The notes: a model not told the origin generated them from the letters alone. Positions 1-10,127 are shown, numbered from the stretch's first letter. The stretch is 64,000 nt of DNA from Tenacibaculum mesophilum (GCF_003867075.1 NZ_CP032544.1:3156001-3220000); one strand, 5' to 3'. Numbers and translations are program-made.

Positions 1-1
1 A

Positions 2-328
2 AAGAGCTATGATTTTGCTGTGAGAGTTGTGAACTTGTACAAACATTTATCACAAGAGAAAAAGGTGTTTGTTTTAAGTAAACAATTATTACGTTCAGGT
101 ACATCAATTGGAGCGAATATAGAAGAAGCAATTGGTGGTCAGAGCAGAAAAGATTTTTATGCTAAACTAACCATAACATATAAAGAAGCAAGAGAAACAC
201 ATTATTGGATTCGTTTGTTAAAAGACACTAGTTTTCTTTCAAAAGATACAGCATAATCATTTTTAAATGATACAGAGAAAATACTTAGAATCATAGGAAG
301 TATCCAAAAGACAATTCGTAATTCATAA
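2..328 (+). pseudogene. Four-helix-bundle (S23/IVP-type) protein, 5' truncated by the window and interrupted by a stop
   Basis: The reading frame enters from before the window and shows the typical four-helix-bundle pattern: SGTSIGANIEEA, then FYAKLTITYKEARETHYWI. These small proteins are named for ORFs found in 23S rRNA intervening sequences; their function is not settled. The frame is broken by TAA at 254-256. The same frame then continues without a gap as SFLNDTEKILRIIGSIQKT and ends at TAA 326-328, which is exactly the C-terminal helix expected of the family. A single-base nonsense change is therefore the simplest reading, leaving a remnant without its last helix. It sits directly upstream of trpC, probably as a cargo gene inserted in the trp cluster. 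Confidence 0.7.
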
Positions 329-354
329 TTAAAAAATCATAATTTATAATTGAA

Positions 355-1143
355 ATGACTATACTAGATAAAATAATAGCCTTTAAAAAACAGGAAGTAG
401 CAAAAATAAAAGCTGAAGTTGCTGTTAAAAAGCTGGTTGAAAGTCCGAATTTTAAAAGACAACCAATTTCTTTGAAAAAATCATTGTTGGAGCCTTATTC
501 AACAGGAATTATAGCAGAGTTTAAACGTCAATCGCCTTCTAAAGGAATTATCAATGACAAAGCAACGATTACTGAAGTAACGAATGGATATTTAGATGCT
601 AATGTAGCAGCACAATCAATCTTAACCGATACTTCTTTTTTTGGAGGTACCATGGCAGATTTGATGGAAGCACGAGTAATTAATCAACAAAAACCCATTT
701 TAAGAAAAGATTTTATTGTTGATGGGTTTCAAATAGTAGAAGCTAAAGCAATTGGTGCTGATGTGGTGTTGTTAATAGCTACTTGTTTGACAGCCGAACA
801 ATTGAAGAATTACGGTCAATTAGCAACAGATTTAGGATTAGAAGTCTTATATGAAATCCATACCCAAGAAGACTTAGATAAAATTGGAGATTTGGATAAT
901 AAAATTATAGGAATTAACAACAGAAACTTAAAGACGTTTGAAGTTGATTTAGAACACTCAATAAATTTAGCAAGTCAAATTCCAGATACAGTTGTAAAAG
1001 TTTCAGAAAGTGGAATTTCAGATCCAAGGATTATAACAGGATTAAAAGAACATGGTTTTCATGGTTTTTTAATAGGGGAAAACTTTATGAAAACAGAAAA
1101 TCCAGGTCAAGCATGTCAAGAGTTTATCGATCAAATTAGATAA
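355..1143 (+). CDS. trpC: Indole-3-glycerol phosphate synthase
   Basis: Cytoplasmic TIM-barrel enzyme of tryptophan synthesis. It closes 1-(2-carboxyphenylamino)-1-deoxyribulose 5-phosphate to indole-3-glycerol phosphate with loss of CO2 and water. At 262 residues it has normal length. Catalytic motifs are visible: IIAEFKRQSPSKG at about 52-64 (E55, K57), LRKDF with K118, INNRNL at 187-192 and SESGI at 217-221. It is the first complete gene of a trpC-trpF-trpB-trpA series; trpE, trpG and trpD would be expected before the window. No Shine-Dalgarno sequence precedes the ATG. The spacer before it is built from short attcgtaatt/attcataatt-like runs. Confidence 0.97.
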   Translation: MTILDKIIAFKKQEVAKIKAEVAVKKLVESPNFKRQPISLKKSLLEPYSTGIIAEFKRQSPSKGIINDKATITEVTNGYLDANVAAQSILTDTSFFGGTMADLMEARVINQQKPILRKDFIVDGFQIVEAKAIGADVVLLIATCLTAEQLKNYGQLATDLGLEVLYEIHTQEDLDKIGDLDNKIIGINNRNLKTFEVDLEHSINLASQIPDTVVKVSESGISDPRIITGLKEHGFHGFLIGENFMKTENPGQACQEFIDQIR

Positions 1144-1245
1144 TGTCAGTTCGAGTGAATTTATGAGGAACGAATAAATTAGTGTCGAGAACAAGTACTT
1201 CTCGATACAATTTTCTCACAAAGTCGAAAATTACTCGAAATGACG
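1144..1245. repeat. Palindromic intergenic repeat, copy A (trpC-trpF spacer)
   Basis: About 100 bp bounded by an inverted repeat: GTCAGTTCGAGTGAATTT at the left and its near-complement (ACTCGAAATGAC) at the right. An inner inverted pair, TCGAGA and TCTCGA, lies in the middle. Transcribed, it would fold into a long branched hairpin. A related copy occupies the trpB-trpA spacer at 3088-3190. There is no terminator-like T-run after it, so it need not stop transcription. Confidence 0.8.
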
Positions 1246-1258
1246 AAATATAAATAAT

Positions 1259-1888
1259 ATGAAACTAAAAGTTTGTGGAATGAAGTTTATAGAAAATATT
1301 CAGCAAGTAGCTGAGTTACAACCTGATTATTTAGGGTTTATTTTCTATGAAAAATCATCAAGAAATTTTGAAGGCATCATTCCGAAACTACCTAAAGGAA
1401 TCAAAAAAGTAGGTGTTTTTGTAAATGAGTATTTGGAGATTGTAGTTTCTTTAGTTGAAGAATATCAGCTGGATTCGGTTCAGTTGCATGGAGATGAACC
1501 TGTTGAATATATTCGAAAATTAAAGGAACATTTACCAAAACTAGAAATTATTAAGGTGTTTGGAATCAAAGACAAATTTAATTTTGAGATATTAAAACCT
1601 TATGAAGAGGTAATAGATTATTTTTTGTTTGATACCAAAGGTAAAGAGCGCGGAGGAAACGGAGTAACATTTAATTGGCAAATTTTACAAAACTATAACT
1701 CAACCAAACCTTACTTTTTAAGCGGAGGAATAGGCTTAGAAGAAGTAGGAGAATTACAATCCTTTCTTAAAAGAAAAGAATCACAATACTGCTATGCAAT
1801 TGATGTGAATAGCAAGTTTGAAACCAAGCCAGGAGTAAAATCAGTAGAAAAAATAAAAAAGTTTAAAAAGCTAACGGCTAACAGCTAA
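1259..1888 (+). CDS. trpF: Phosphoribosylanthranilate isomerase
   Basis: Amadori isomerase converting N-(5-phosphoribosyl)anthranilate to the enol-ribulose form that TrpC uses. The order trpC then trpF is usual in Flavobacteria. The 209-residue barrel opens with KVCGMK, containing the catalytic Cys6. The general-acid Asp125 lies in FLFDTKG, and phosphate-binding loops appear as LSGGIG near 155 and IDVNSKFE...PG at 181-192. It is separated from trpC by the palindromic repeat and from trpB by 10 nt, so it is probably co-transcribed. The C-terminal tail after residue 195 is lysine-rich. Confidence 0.96.
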   Translation: MKLKVCGMKFIENIQQVAELQPDYLGFIFYEKSSRNFEGIIPKLPKGIKKVGVFVNEYLEIVVSLVEEYQLDSVQLHGDEPVEYIRKLKEHLPKLEIIKVFGIKDKFNFEILKPYEEVIDYFLFDTKGKERGGNGVTFNWQILQNYNSTKPYFLSGGIGLEEVGELQSFLKRKESQYCYAIDVNSKFETKPGVKSVEKIKKFKKLTANS

Positions 1889-1898
1889 AACAAATTAT

Positions 1899-3074
1899 AT
1901 GAAATTTCAACCAGACAATAACGGATATTACGGACAATTTGGAGGAGCATTTATACCAGAATTGTTATACCCAAACGTAAAAGAATTAGAAGATAATTAT
2001 ATAAAAATTATAGAATCTGAAGAATTTCAAGAGGAATATAAAGATTTATTAAAACACTATGTTGGTCGTCCAAGTCCACTGTATTTAGCAAAAAGGTTAT
2101 CAGAAAAGTATGGAGCAGCTATTTATTTAAAAAGAGAAGATTTAAATCATACAGGCGCGCATAAAGTAAACAATACCATTGGTCAAATTCTAATCGCAAA
2201 ACATTTAGGAAAAACTAAAATTTTAGCAGAAACAGGTGCAGGGCAACATGGAGTGGCTACAGCTACAGTATGTGCCTTAATGGGATTAGAATGCGTTGTT
2301 TTCATGGGAGAAACTGATATTCAACGTCAAGCGCCGAATGTAGCCCGTATGAAAATGTTGGGGGCTAAAGTAATACCAGCAACTAGTGGAAGCAAAACCT
2401 TGAAAGATGCTACGAATGAAGCCATCCGTTATTGGATTCAACACCCAGATACCTATTATTTAATAGGCTCTGTGGTAGGTCCGCATCCGTATCCAGATAT
2501 GGTAGCGCGATTGCAAGCAGTGATTTCAGAAGAAATGAAAGTGCAATTGAAAGAACAAACAGGGAAAGAAAATCCTGATATTATTATAGCTTGTGTAGGT
2601 GGAGGAAGTAATGCAGCAGGTGCTTTTTATCATTATTTAGAAGATAAAGAAGTGGAACTAATCGCAGTTGAAGCAGCAGGATTAGGAGTGAGTTCTGGAG
2701 AAAGTGCAGCAACGTCACAATTAGGAGAAGTAGGAGTTATTCATGGGAGTAAAACCATCTTAATGCAAGATGAATACGGACAAATTGTAGAACCATATTC
2801 TATTTCTGCAGGATTAGATTATCCAGGAGTGGGACCGTTACATGCTTATTTACATGAAACAAAACGAGCAACATTTATGAATGCTACGGATAAAGAAGCA
2901 CTAGATGCTGCTTACGAACTAACAAAAATAGAAGGAATTATTCCGGCATTAGAAAGTGCACACGCATTAGCAGTATTACCAAAAATGGATTTACAAAAAG
3001 ATCAGGTGATTGTGGTGAATTTATCAGGTAGAGGAGATAAAGATTTAGAAACGTATATAAAACATTTAAGCTAA
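1899..3074 (+). CDS. trpB: Tryptophan synthase beta chain
   Basis: PLP enzyme joining indole and serine to form tryptophan in the alpha2-beta2 complex with TrpA. The 391 residues match the family length. The PLP lysine is K89 in [18 protein letters not shown] (110-118) is the substrate carboxylate loop, and [10 protein letters not shown] near 235 binds the cofactor phosphate. This is the ordinary TrpB1 type that partners an alpha subunit, and trpA follows after a repeat-containing spacer. Confidence 0.98.
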   Translation: MKFQPDNNGYYGQFGGAFIPELLYPNVKELEDNYIKIIESEEFQEEYKDLLKHYVGRPSPLYLAKRLSEKYGAAIYLKREDLNHTGAHKVNNTIGQILIAKHLGKTKILAETGAGQHGVATATVCALMGLECVVFMGETDIQRQAPNVARMKMLGAKVIPATSGSKTLKDATNEAIRYWIQHPDTYYLIGSVVGPHPYPDMVARLQAVISEEMKVQLKEQTGKENPDIIIACVGGGSNAAGAFYHYLEDKEVELIAVEAAGLGVSSGESAATSQLGEVGVIHGSKTILMQDEYGQIVEPYSISAGLDYPGVGPLHAYLHETKRATFMNATDKEALDAAYELTKIEGIIPALESAHALAVLPKMDLQKDQVIVVNLSGRGDKDLETYIKHLS

Positions 3075-3087
3075 TAGTTAAAAAGAA

Positions 3088-3190
3088 TGTCACATCGAGT
3101 GAATTTGAGAGGAACGAATAAATTTGTATCGAGATGTAATAAGTTCTCGATACGATTTCCTCCTAAAGTCGAAAATCACTCGAACTGACA
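3088..3190. repeat. Palindromic intergenic repeat, copy B (trpB-trpA spacer)
   Basis: Same family as the element at 1144-1245. The left end GTCACATCGAGTGAATTT pairs with the right end ATCACTCGAACTGAC. The inner arms GTATCGAGA and TCTCGATAC are complementary over nine bases. Blocks such as GAGGAACGAATAAATT are shared with copy A. Both copies lie between genes of one operon. Confidence 0.82.
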
Positions 3191-3202
3191 AAACCATAGA
3201 AA

Positions 3203-3973
3203 ATGAACTCAATTCAACATATATTCAATAAAAAGGAAAACAATTTATTATCAATTTTTTTTACCGCAGGTTTTCCAAAATTAGAAGATACTACAAAAGT
3301 TATTGCTAAGTTAAGTAATAGTGGAGTAGATTTTATAGAAGTAGGTTTGCCATATTCTGACCCACTTGCAGATGGACCAACTATTCAGCATAGTAGTGAT
3401 GTAGCGTTGAGAAACGGTATGAATCTCGACGTGGTTTTTAAGCAATTACAAACGATAAAAGGTTCAAATAAAACCCCTTTAGTATTAATGGGATACTTGA
3501 ATCAGATTATTAAATACGGGGAAGATAGGTTCTGTAAAGAAGTAAGAGATTGCGGAATAGATACTGTAATTATTCCCGACTTACCTATGGTTGAATACGA
3601 GAACCATTATCAACAGTTGTTTGAAAAATACGGAATTACAAATGTATTTTTAATTACACCACATACGTCTGAAGAACGCATTCGTAAAATAGATTCTTTA
3701 ACCAATGCTTTTATTTATGTAGTTGCTTCGGCATCTATTACGGGAGCCAAAGGTGAAGTTTCATCAGCACAAATAAATTACTTTAAAAGAATTCAAGCGA
3801 TGAATTTGCAAAGTAAGTTAATTGTTGGTTTTGGTATTTCAGATAACAAAACTTTTACTACAGCTTGCGAGTACATGAATGGAGCTATTATAGGTTCAGC
3901 TTTTATTAAAGAATTAGAAAAAAATGGGATTGAAGAGATAAGTAATTTTGTGAGAACTGTTAAGAACTGTTAA
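3203..3973 (+). CDS. trpA: Tryptophan synthase alpha chain
   Basis: Cleaves indole-3-glycerol phosphate to indole and glyceraldehyde-3-phosphate and channels indole to TrpB. It is a 256-residue TIM barrel. Both catalytic acids are present in FIEVGLPYSDPLADGPT: E46 and D57, equivalent to E49 and D60 of the enteric enzyme. The C-terminal phosphate loop (VGFGISD, then GAIIGSAFI) is intact. It is the last trp gene. I see no strong terminator in the 66 nt before the next gene. Confidence 0.97.
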   Translation: MNSIQHIFNKKENNLLSIFFTAGFPKLEDTTKVIAKLSNSGVDFIEVGLPYSDPLADGPTIQHSSDVALRNGMNLDVVFKQLQTIKGSNKTPLVLMGYLNQIIKYGEDRFCKEVRDCGIDTVIIPDLPMVEYENHYQQLFEKYGITNVFLITPHTSEERIRKIDSLTNAFIYVVASASITGAKGEVSSAQINYFKRIQAMNLQSKLIVGFGISDNKTFTTACEYMNGAIIGSAFIKELEKNGIEEISNFVRTVKNC

Positions 3974-4039
3974 TATATTCCTAATTTTAAGAGAATTTTA
4001 GTCATAATAAAGTAATTTGGTGATTTAAAATCAAATAAC

Positions 4040-7000
4040 ATGACTAAAAAGATATTCTTAGGGGTGGCTTTAATAGCAAGTAATTTTTTATTTGCCCAAC
4101 ATACACTAATTCGTAAGCCTGTGATTAGCCCTGATGCTTCTCAAATGGCATTTAGTTATTATGGCGATATTTGGCTATATAACTTTAACAATCAGCAAAC
4201 AAAAAGGTTGACTATTCATAAAGGCTACGAAAGTAACCCTGTTTGGAATGAAAAAGGAACTGAGATTGCATTTTCATCAAATAGAAAAGGAAATGATAAT
4301 GTATTTGTAACTTCTATAAAAGGAGGAGTTCCTAAACAGTTAACATACTACCCTACAGCCAATATTCCTACAGATTGGACAAAAGAAGGAGATATTGTTT
4401 TTACGACTGGTCGTGTGTTAAGAGGTCCAGAGTGGGATAAACAAATGTATGTAGTTAATGAAAAGGGAGAAACACCTCGTCGATTATTAACTGCTTATGG
4501 TGAAATGGCTTCGGTATCTCCTAACGGAAAATTAATTGCTTTTACCAAAGGAGCATGCCGTATTGCTCGTGAAGATTACTCAGGTTCTGCGCAACGTGAT
4601 ATTTGGGTTTATAATACTGAAACAGATGAATATCATCAAATAACAACAAGTAACAAGAATGATCACTCTCCTGTTTGGGATGCAGTGGGGAATTTATACT
4701 ACATCGGAGCAAAAAGTGGACGTTATAATATTTATAAACAAGTAATTTCTGCAAATGGAACTGCCAATGGTACAGCTACTCAATTAACAAATCAAACAAA
4801 AGACGGTGTACAAACATTCTCAGTAAGTAATAATGGAACGATTGTTTATACCAGTGGGGCAGATACTTTCAAGTTAGAAAATGGAAAAACTCAAAAAATT
4901 AACTTAGATATTGTTTCAGATAATCGTTTTGAAGAAGAAGAAACTAAAACAGTTTCAGGAAACATTGGTAATTATGCAGTTTCACCTAATGGAAAAAACG
5001 TAGCATTAGAAATTAATGGAGAAATCTTTATAAAGGAGAATAATAAAGAAAAGAAGCGCTCAAACAATGTGAGCAAGCATCCATATAGAGATATTAATCC
5101 ACAGTGGTTAGACGATAAAACAGTTGTTTTTTCTTCAGATAGAGACGGAGTTTATCAATTCTACAGTGCAGTTTCTACAGATACTTTGGTGGGGTTGCAC
5201 CGTAGTTTAAAAACAAAAGTTTCTAAACTAACAAATAGCAAAGAAGATATTGAATATTCCTTAGTTTCTCCTGATGGAAAGAAGATAGCTTATCAGGTGG
5301 GAAGAGGAATTTTAATGATTGCTGATATTAAAAAAGGAAAAATAACAAATGCTAAAGAATACTCTAATTCTTGGGCAGCTGCTGAAGGAGTTTCATGGAG
5401 TCCAGATAGTAAATACATAGCCTATTCTCAAGAAGACTTAAATTTTGATAGCGAAATTTTTATTCAATCTGTAGAGAATCCTTCTACTAAAATGAATGTG
5501 TCTATGCATCCTAGAAGTGACCGAAATCCAGTTTGGAGTGCTGACGGAAAAAAGTTAGCATTTTTATCAAATAGAAGCGGAATCAATTACGATGTTTGGA
5601 TGGTTTGGTTGGAAAAATCTGATTGGGAAAAGTCAAAACTAGATCACGAAGAAGGAGCTTATTATCCTGAGAAGAAAGAAGAACCTTCTAAAGAGAAAGA
5701 CGCAAAAAAAGGAAAGAAAAAGAAGAAAAAAGTAGTTGTAAAAATAGATGAAGATAAAATTTACGACCGTCTAGTACAAGTTACTTCTTTACAAGATGAT
5801 GAGTATAGTCCTGTGTTTAGTGCAGATAGTGATTTCATTTATTTTTCAGCAACCAACCCTGCTACAGAAAAAAGAAGTACATATAAAGTTAAATGGGATG
5901 GTAGCAAGCCAAAATTAGTAAAAGGAGTTGCTAATGCACGAAACTTTACTGAAAACAAAGGGAAAATTTATTTTACTTCAAGAGGAAAATTAGCTGAATT
6001 AAATACAAAATCAGATAAAGTAACAAGATTGCCTCACAGTGCGACGTACACAACAAATAGAAAAGAAGTGTATCAACAGGTTTTTGAAGAAGGAATTCGT
6101 GCATTAACAGCTGGTTTTTACGATCCAGAATTTCACGGATACAATTGGAATGCTTTAGTAAAGAAGTACAAGCCTTGGGTATTGTCAGCAACCACTCACG
6201 AAGATTATACCTATATGTTTAATTTGTTGTTAGGACAGTTAAATGCGAGTCATATGGGCTACCGAGGAAGTGCTCCAAGAAATACAAGTGATAAAGTTGG
6301 AGTATTAGGTTTAGAAGTAGAGAACACTAAAAAAGGAGTAAAGGTTTCTTATGTGTTACCAAATTCAGTAGCAGATAAATCAACCAGTAAGTTAAAAGTG
6401 GGGGATATTATTACTGCTGTTAACGGACAAGAAATTAAAAAGAATACGAATTTTTATAGTTTACTAAAGAATACTCAAACTAAGGAGATTTTGTTGAGTT
6501 TAGGTAACGGTAAAGAGGTAGTATTACGCCCAGAAAGGTCGTTAAGAAGTTTACAATATGAGGAATGGGTAAACTCTAGAAAGAAATTGGTAGATGAATA
6601 TTCTAACGGTCAGTTAGGGTATATTCATATTCAAGGAATGAACATGCCAAGTTTCGAGCGTTTTGAACGTGAACTAAAAGCAAGTGGTTATGGTAAAAAA
6701 GGAATCGTAATTGATGTTCGTTACAATGGTGGTGGATGGACTACTGATAGATTAATGGCAGTGTTAAATGTAGATCAACATGCATATACAATTCCAAGAG
6801 GAGCAGCAAAGAGTTTAAAAAATCATCAAAAATTTGCAGATAACTATCCGTTTAATGAACGTGCTATTTTATCGGTAAACACAAAACCAGTGGTAGCATT
6901 ATGTAATGAAAATAGTTATTCAAATGCTGAAATTTTCTCACATGCCTTCAAGAGCTTAGGGTTAGGGAAGTTAGTTGGTCAGCCAACTTTTGGAGCTGTT

Positions 7001-7207
7001 GTATCTACAGGAGGTAAACGATTAGCTAACGGAATGATTCGTATGCCTTTTAGAGCATGGTTTGTAAAGAAAACAGGAGAGAACATGGAGAACGAAGCAC
7101 CGGCAGTACCAGATTACTTAGTGAAAAATGCACCAGGATGGAAAGATAGAGGAGAAGATGCTCAGTTAAAAAAAGCAGTGGAGGTGCTGTTACAAGATAT
7201 TAAGTAA
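4040..7207 (+). CDS. Tricorn-like S41 family protease, exported
   Basis: A 1055-residue exported protease. A signal peptide (residues 1-19, ending FLFAQ) is followed by TolB/WD40-like propeller repeats (SPDASQMAFS, SPNGKLIAFT, SPDSKYIAYS, SADGKKLAFLS). A lysine/glutamate-rich stretch lies near 550-575, then a core domain with His738 in NASHM, a PDZ domain at about 750-840, and the S41 fold. NENSYSNAEIF supplies the likely nucleophile Ser961 by analogy with tricorn. The acidic ENEAP segment near 1017-1021 fits the catalytic Glu region. Tricorn cleaves short peptides in archaeal cytoplasm. Here the signal peptide puts the enzyme in the envelope, so degradation of periplasmic peptides is inferred. 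Confidence 0.9.
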   Translation: MTKKIFLGVALIASNFLFAQHTLIRKPVISPDASQMAFSYYGDIWLYNFNNQQTKRLTIHKGYESNPVWNEKGTEIAFSSNRKGNDNVFVTSIKGGVPKQLTYYPTANIPTDWTKEGDIVFTTGRVLRGPEWDKQMYVVNEKGETPRRLLTAYGEMASVSPNGKLIAFTKGACRIAREDYSGSAQRDIWVYNTETDEYHQITTSNKNDHSPVWDAVGNLYYIGAKSGRYNIYKQVISANGTANGTATQLTNQTKDGVQTFSVSNNGTIVYTSGADTFKLENGKTQKINLDIVSDNRFEEEETKTVSGNIGNYAVSPNGKNVALEINGEIFIKENNKEKKRSNNVSKHPYRDINPQWLDDKTVVFSSDRDGVYQFYSAVSTDTLVGLHRSLKTKVSKLTNSKEDIEYSLVSPDGKKIAYQVGRGILMIADIKKGKITNAKEYSNSWAAAEGVSWSPDSKYIAYSQEDLNFDSEIFIQSVENPSTKMNVSMHPRSDRNPVWSADGKKLAFLSNRSGINYDVWMVWLEKSDWEKSKLDHEEGAYYPEKKEEPSKEKDAKKGKKKKKKVVVKIDEDKIYDRLVQVTSLQDDEYSPVFSADSDFIYFSATNPATEKRSTYKVKWDGSKPKLVKGVANARNFTENKGKIYFTSRGKLAELNTKSDKVTRLPHSATYTTNRKEVYQQVFEEGIRALTAGFYDPEFHGYNWNALVKKYKPWVLSATTHEDYTYMFNLLLGQLNASHMGYRGSAPRNTSDKVGVLGLEVENTKKGVKVSYVLPNSVADKSTSKLKVGDIITAVNGQEIKKNTNFYSLLKNTQTKEILLSLGNGKEVVLRPERSLRSLQYEEWVNSRKKLVDEYSNGQLGYIHIQGMNMPSFERFERELKASGYGKKGIVIDVRYNGGGWTTDRLMAVLNVDQHAYTIPRGAAKSLKNHQKFADNYPFNERAILSVNTKPVVALCNENSYSNAEIFSHAFKSLGLGKLVGQPTFGAVVSTGGKRLANGMIRMPFRAWFVKKTGENMENEAPAVPDYLVKNAPGWKDRGEDAQLKKAVEVLLQDIK

Positions 7208-7220
7208 TATGGATAAGTTA

Positions 7221-7254
7221 AAACAAAACCTGAGTTTTTATTCAGGTTTTGTTT
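7221..7254. terminator. Bidirectional Rho-independent terminator
   Basis: AAACAAAACCTGA and TCAGGTTTTGTTT form a 13-bp stem. The hairpin separates the convergent tricorn-like protease and plug-domain genes and has T-runs in both directions. Confidence 0.85.
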
Positions 7255-7277
7255 AATAGTTTACAGTAGTAATGAGT

Positions 7278-7886
7278 TTAATGTCTAATAACTTCAATAA
7301 CTCCATGGGCACCTCTAGAGCCGTATTTTGCTGCTTCAGGTCCTTTGAGGATTCTTATTGATATTATATTTGAAGGTACAATATCTGAAAAAACAGATTG
7401 GTCAACAGCATTATTATTTATTACAAATAAAGGAGTAGAGTTTCCGTTAACTGTATTGTAGCCTCTTATTAAAATCGTATTGTCAGCACCAACAAGAACA
7501 CCAGGAACCTTTCCCCTTATATAATCGTAAATATTTCTATATTGAGAAGTACTTATGTTTTTTACATTTGTATTTCCTACTAAGGTTAAGTCATTTTTTT
7601 CATCTATAGTTATTGTAATTTCCTTTTCATTATTATACTTAATCTTTTTTATTCCTACTTTAGGAGAGAAAGCACTTATTTCTTTAGGAGCTTCAGAGAT
7701 TTTTATTTTGAAAACTCCTTTAGAGTTTGTCCAGCTTTTTTGTCTCACATTATCAAAAAGAATAATGGCTCCAGGTATAGGCTGACTTTTGTTGTTTACA
7801 ACATTGATTGTTAGTTTTTTTGTTTGTGAACTAATAGAAAAACAAAAAACGAGAGAAGTAATAAGTAAGAGTATTTTTGTATACAT
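7278..7886 (-). CDS. Isolated carboxypeptidase-regulatory-like plus TonB plug domain protein
   Basis: A 202-residue exported protein. The start chosen is the ATG before YTKILLLITSL, because the seven upstream codons only extend the signal peptide. After the signal peptide comes a carboxypeptidase-D regulatory-like beta domain (about 25-100), as found at the N-terminus of SusC proteins. A TonB plug follows (about 110-200: ILIRGYNTV, LFVINNNAVDQ, ILKGPEAAKYGSRGAHGVIEV). The protein then ends, with no beta-barrel. It cannot form a pore; it may act as a signalling or anti-repressor partner, or be a decayed receptor. The frame is clean, which favours a real small protein. Confidence 0.75.
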   Translation of the reverse strand: MYTKILLLITSLVFCFSISSQTKKLTINVVNNKSQPIPGAIILFDNVRQKSWTNSKGVFKIKISEAPKEISAFSPKVGIKKIKYNNEKEITITIDEKNDLTLVGNTNVKNISTSQYRNIYDYIRGKVPGVLVGADNTILIRGYNTVNGNSTPLFVINNNAVDQSVFSDIVPSNIISIRILKGPEAAKYGSRGAHGVIEVIRH

Positions 7887-8003
7887 GTAATCTATTTTTA
7901 TTATCACAATATAAAAAAATAAATTACTTGTTTCTAATGTTTTATTGTGTCTTTTTCAAGAGGTAGTCAGTGGTCGAGTATAATCTTGATGCTTTTTTAT
8001 TCC

Positions 8004-8011
8004 TATTTTTG
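8004..8011 (+). promoter_or_regulatory. -7 box TATTTTTG of recQ
   Basis: Exact match to the Bacteroidota -7 consensus TAnnTTTG. It ends five bases before ATGATG at 8016, so the transcript should begin at or next to the start codon. Confidence 0.6.
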
Positions 8012-8015
8012 CCAA

Positions 8016-10121
8016 ATGATGCAGATTACAGAACAAGAATTGTTAGAAAAATTAAAGGTAAATTTTGGATACGATAGTTTTCGTTTAGAGCAACAAGCTA
8101 TTATCGAAAATATTTTAGCAAAAAAAGATACGTTGGTTATTATGCCAACAGGAGGAGGAAAGTCTATTTGTTACCAATTACCGGCATTATTTTTTGAAGG
8201 TGTTACGTTGGTGATTTCTCCATTAATTGCTTTGATGAAAGATCAAGTAGATAGCTTAAAAGCAAACGGAATTCCTGCTACTTTTTTTAACAGTAGTCAA
8301 TCAACTGAAGAGCAGCAACAAGTATTTGATGCAATGGCTTCAAAAAGTATAAAATTATTGTACGTCGCACCAGAAAGTTTATCATTGCTTCAAAATGTAT
8401 TGAACCAATCTTATATAAGTTGCATAGCGGTTGATGAGGCGCACTGTATTTCTGCATGGGGGCACGATTTTCGTCCTTCTTATAAACAACTAGCATTTTT
8501 AAAAAAATCGTTACCAGATGTTCCTATTGTAGCGTTAACGGCTACGGCTGACAAAGCAACGCAACAGGATATTTTAGAGCAATTAACAATACCTAATGCT
8601 ACACAATTTATAAGTTCTTTTAACAGAGAAAATATTGCTTTAGAAGTGCGTCCTGCAAATGATAGAGTGCAACAAATTATTAAGTTTATCCAAAGAAGGC
8701 CTAATGAAGCAGGAATTATTTATTGTTTAAGTAGAAAAGCTACAGAACAATTAGCTAGTAAACTGCAACAAAACAATATTGATGCAAAGGCATATCACGC
8801 AGGATTATCTTTTGAAGAAAGAGCTAAGACTCAAGAGGCTTTTATTAAAGATGATTGTGAAGTAATTTGCGCAACTATTGCTTTTGGAATGGGAATTGAC
8901 AAATCGAACGTTCGTTGGGTAATACACTACAATATGCCTAAAAACATTGAAGGCTATTATCAAGAAATTGGACGTTCTGGTCGTGATGGATTACCAGCAA
9001 ATGCTTTACTTTTTCATAGTTATGCGGATGTTATTCAGTTGCGTCAGTTTATAGAAAACACAGGAAATAAAGAAGTTCAAGAGGCAAAATTAGAACGTAT
9101 GAAGCAATTTGCGGAAGCTACGGTTTGCCGAAGAAAAATATTACTCAGTTATTTTGGAGAACTAATTGAAGAAAACTGCGGAAATTGTGATGTGTGTAAG
9201 AATCCTCCACAATTTTTTGATGGAACTGTTATTGCGCAAAAAGGACTCTCAGCTATTTATCGATTACAAGGAAAAGAAGCTATGGGAACTGTAATTGATG
9301 TACTTAGAGGAGCCAAAAATGCCACGGTTTTAGATAAAAGCTACGATAGATTGAAAACCTACGGTGTTGGTAACGATATTTCTTGGAGAGATTGGCAACA
9401 TTATTTAATTCAGTTAACCAATCAAGGATATTGTCAAATAGCTTTTCATTTAAACAACAGTTTACAGCTTACCGAGTTTTCGAATAAAGTGCTTTTTGAA
9501 GGAGAAAAAGTACAATTAACAACTCCAGTAGCGTTTACAAAGGAAGTAAAAACGGTAACAAAAGAGAAAAAGAAAAAAGCAGTTAAAGACACGTTATTTG
9601 AGCGTTTGAGAAAACTGCGTTATCGCATTGCCCAAGAAGAAGATATTGCAGCATATTTAGTTTTTAATGATGCTACACTTAAAGAAATAGAGAATGAAAG
9701 ACCACAATCTGACGAAGAATTTCTAGCAATAAGTGGAGTGGGACAGCGAAAATTAGAAGTGTATGGAGCTGAGTTTATGGAAGAAATCAAAACTTTTTTA
9801 AACGAAAAGAAGAAAACTAAAAAAGATACCACTTTAGAAACGTTTAAGTTATATAAAGAAGGATTTACGGTTGAAGAAATAGCAGAGAGCCGAGGGTTAA
9901 AACCTACCACTATTTTTTCTCATTTATCTAAGTTATACCTAGAAGGAAAAGATGTGAGCTTGGATGAGTTTATAGAGGCAGATACATTAGCTTTGGTAGC
10001 TAATGCAAAAAAAGTATTGAAAAATGAGACAGCTTTAAAACCTTATTTTGAGTTTTTAGGAGAGAAAGTTCCGTATGAAAAAATACGAGTAGGATTGACC
10101 ATTTTACAAAGGAAAGGATAG
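8016..10121 (+). CDS. recQ: ATP-dependent DNA helicase RecQ
   Basis: 3'-5' superfamily 2 helicase for recombination and fork repair. The start is set at ATGATG (8016), because upstream in-frame codons overlap the promoter box; this gives 701 residues. In order: helicase motif [21 protein letters not shown] (DEAH box), motif [10 protein letters not shown], a zinc-binding domain with cysteines in ATVCRR and NCGNCDVC, a winged-helix RQC region, and an HRDC domain ([20 protein letters not shown]). A C-terminal helix-turn-helix region ([16 protein letters not shown]) resembles the tail found on many Bacteroidota RecQ proteins. The next gene starts 6 nt downstream. Confidence 0.96.
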   Translation: MMQITEQELLEKLKVNFGYDSFRLEQQAIIENILAKKDTLVIMPTGGGKSICYQLPALFFEGVTLVISPLIALMKDQVDSLKANGIPATFFNSSQSTEEQQQVFDAMASKSIKLLYVAPESLSLLQNVLNQSYISCIAVDEAHCISAWGHDFRPSYKQLAFLKKSLPDVPIVALTATADKATQQDILEQLTIPNATQFISSFNRENIALEVRPANDRVQQIIKFIQRRPNEAGIIYCLSRKATEQLASKLQQNNIDAKAYHAGLSFEERAKTQEAFIKDDCEVICATIAFGMGIDKSNVRWVIHYNMPKNIEGYYQEIGRSGRDGLPANALLFHSYADVIQLRQFIENTGNKEVQEAKLERMKQFAEATVCRRKILLSYFGELIEENCGNCDVCKNPPQFFDGTVIAQKGLSAIYRLQGKEAMGTVIDVLRGAKNATVLDKSYDRLKTYGVGNDISWRDWQHYLIQLTNQGYCQIAFHLNNSLQLTEFSNKVLFEGEKVQLTTPVAFTKEVKTVTKEKKKKAVKDTLFERLRKLRYRIAQEEDIAAYLVFNDATLKEIENERPQSDEEFLAISGVGQRKLEVYGAEFMEEIKTFLNEKKKTKKDTTLETFKLYKEGFTVEEIAESRGLKPTTIFSHLSKLYLEGKDVSLDEFIEADTLALVANAKKVLKNETALKPYFEFLGEKVPYEKIRVGLTILQRKG

Positions 10122-10127
10122 TGTATT

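Noticed and set aside
7947..8015. Longer N-terminus for RecQ
   Set aside because: The extra 23 codons contain the -7 promoter box and do not resemble RecQ N-termini.
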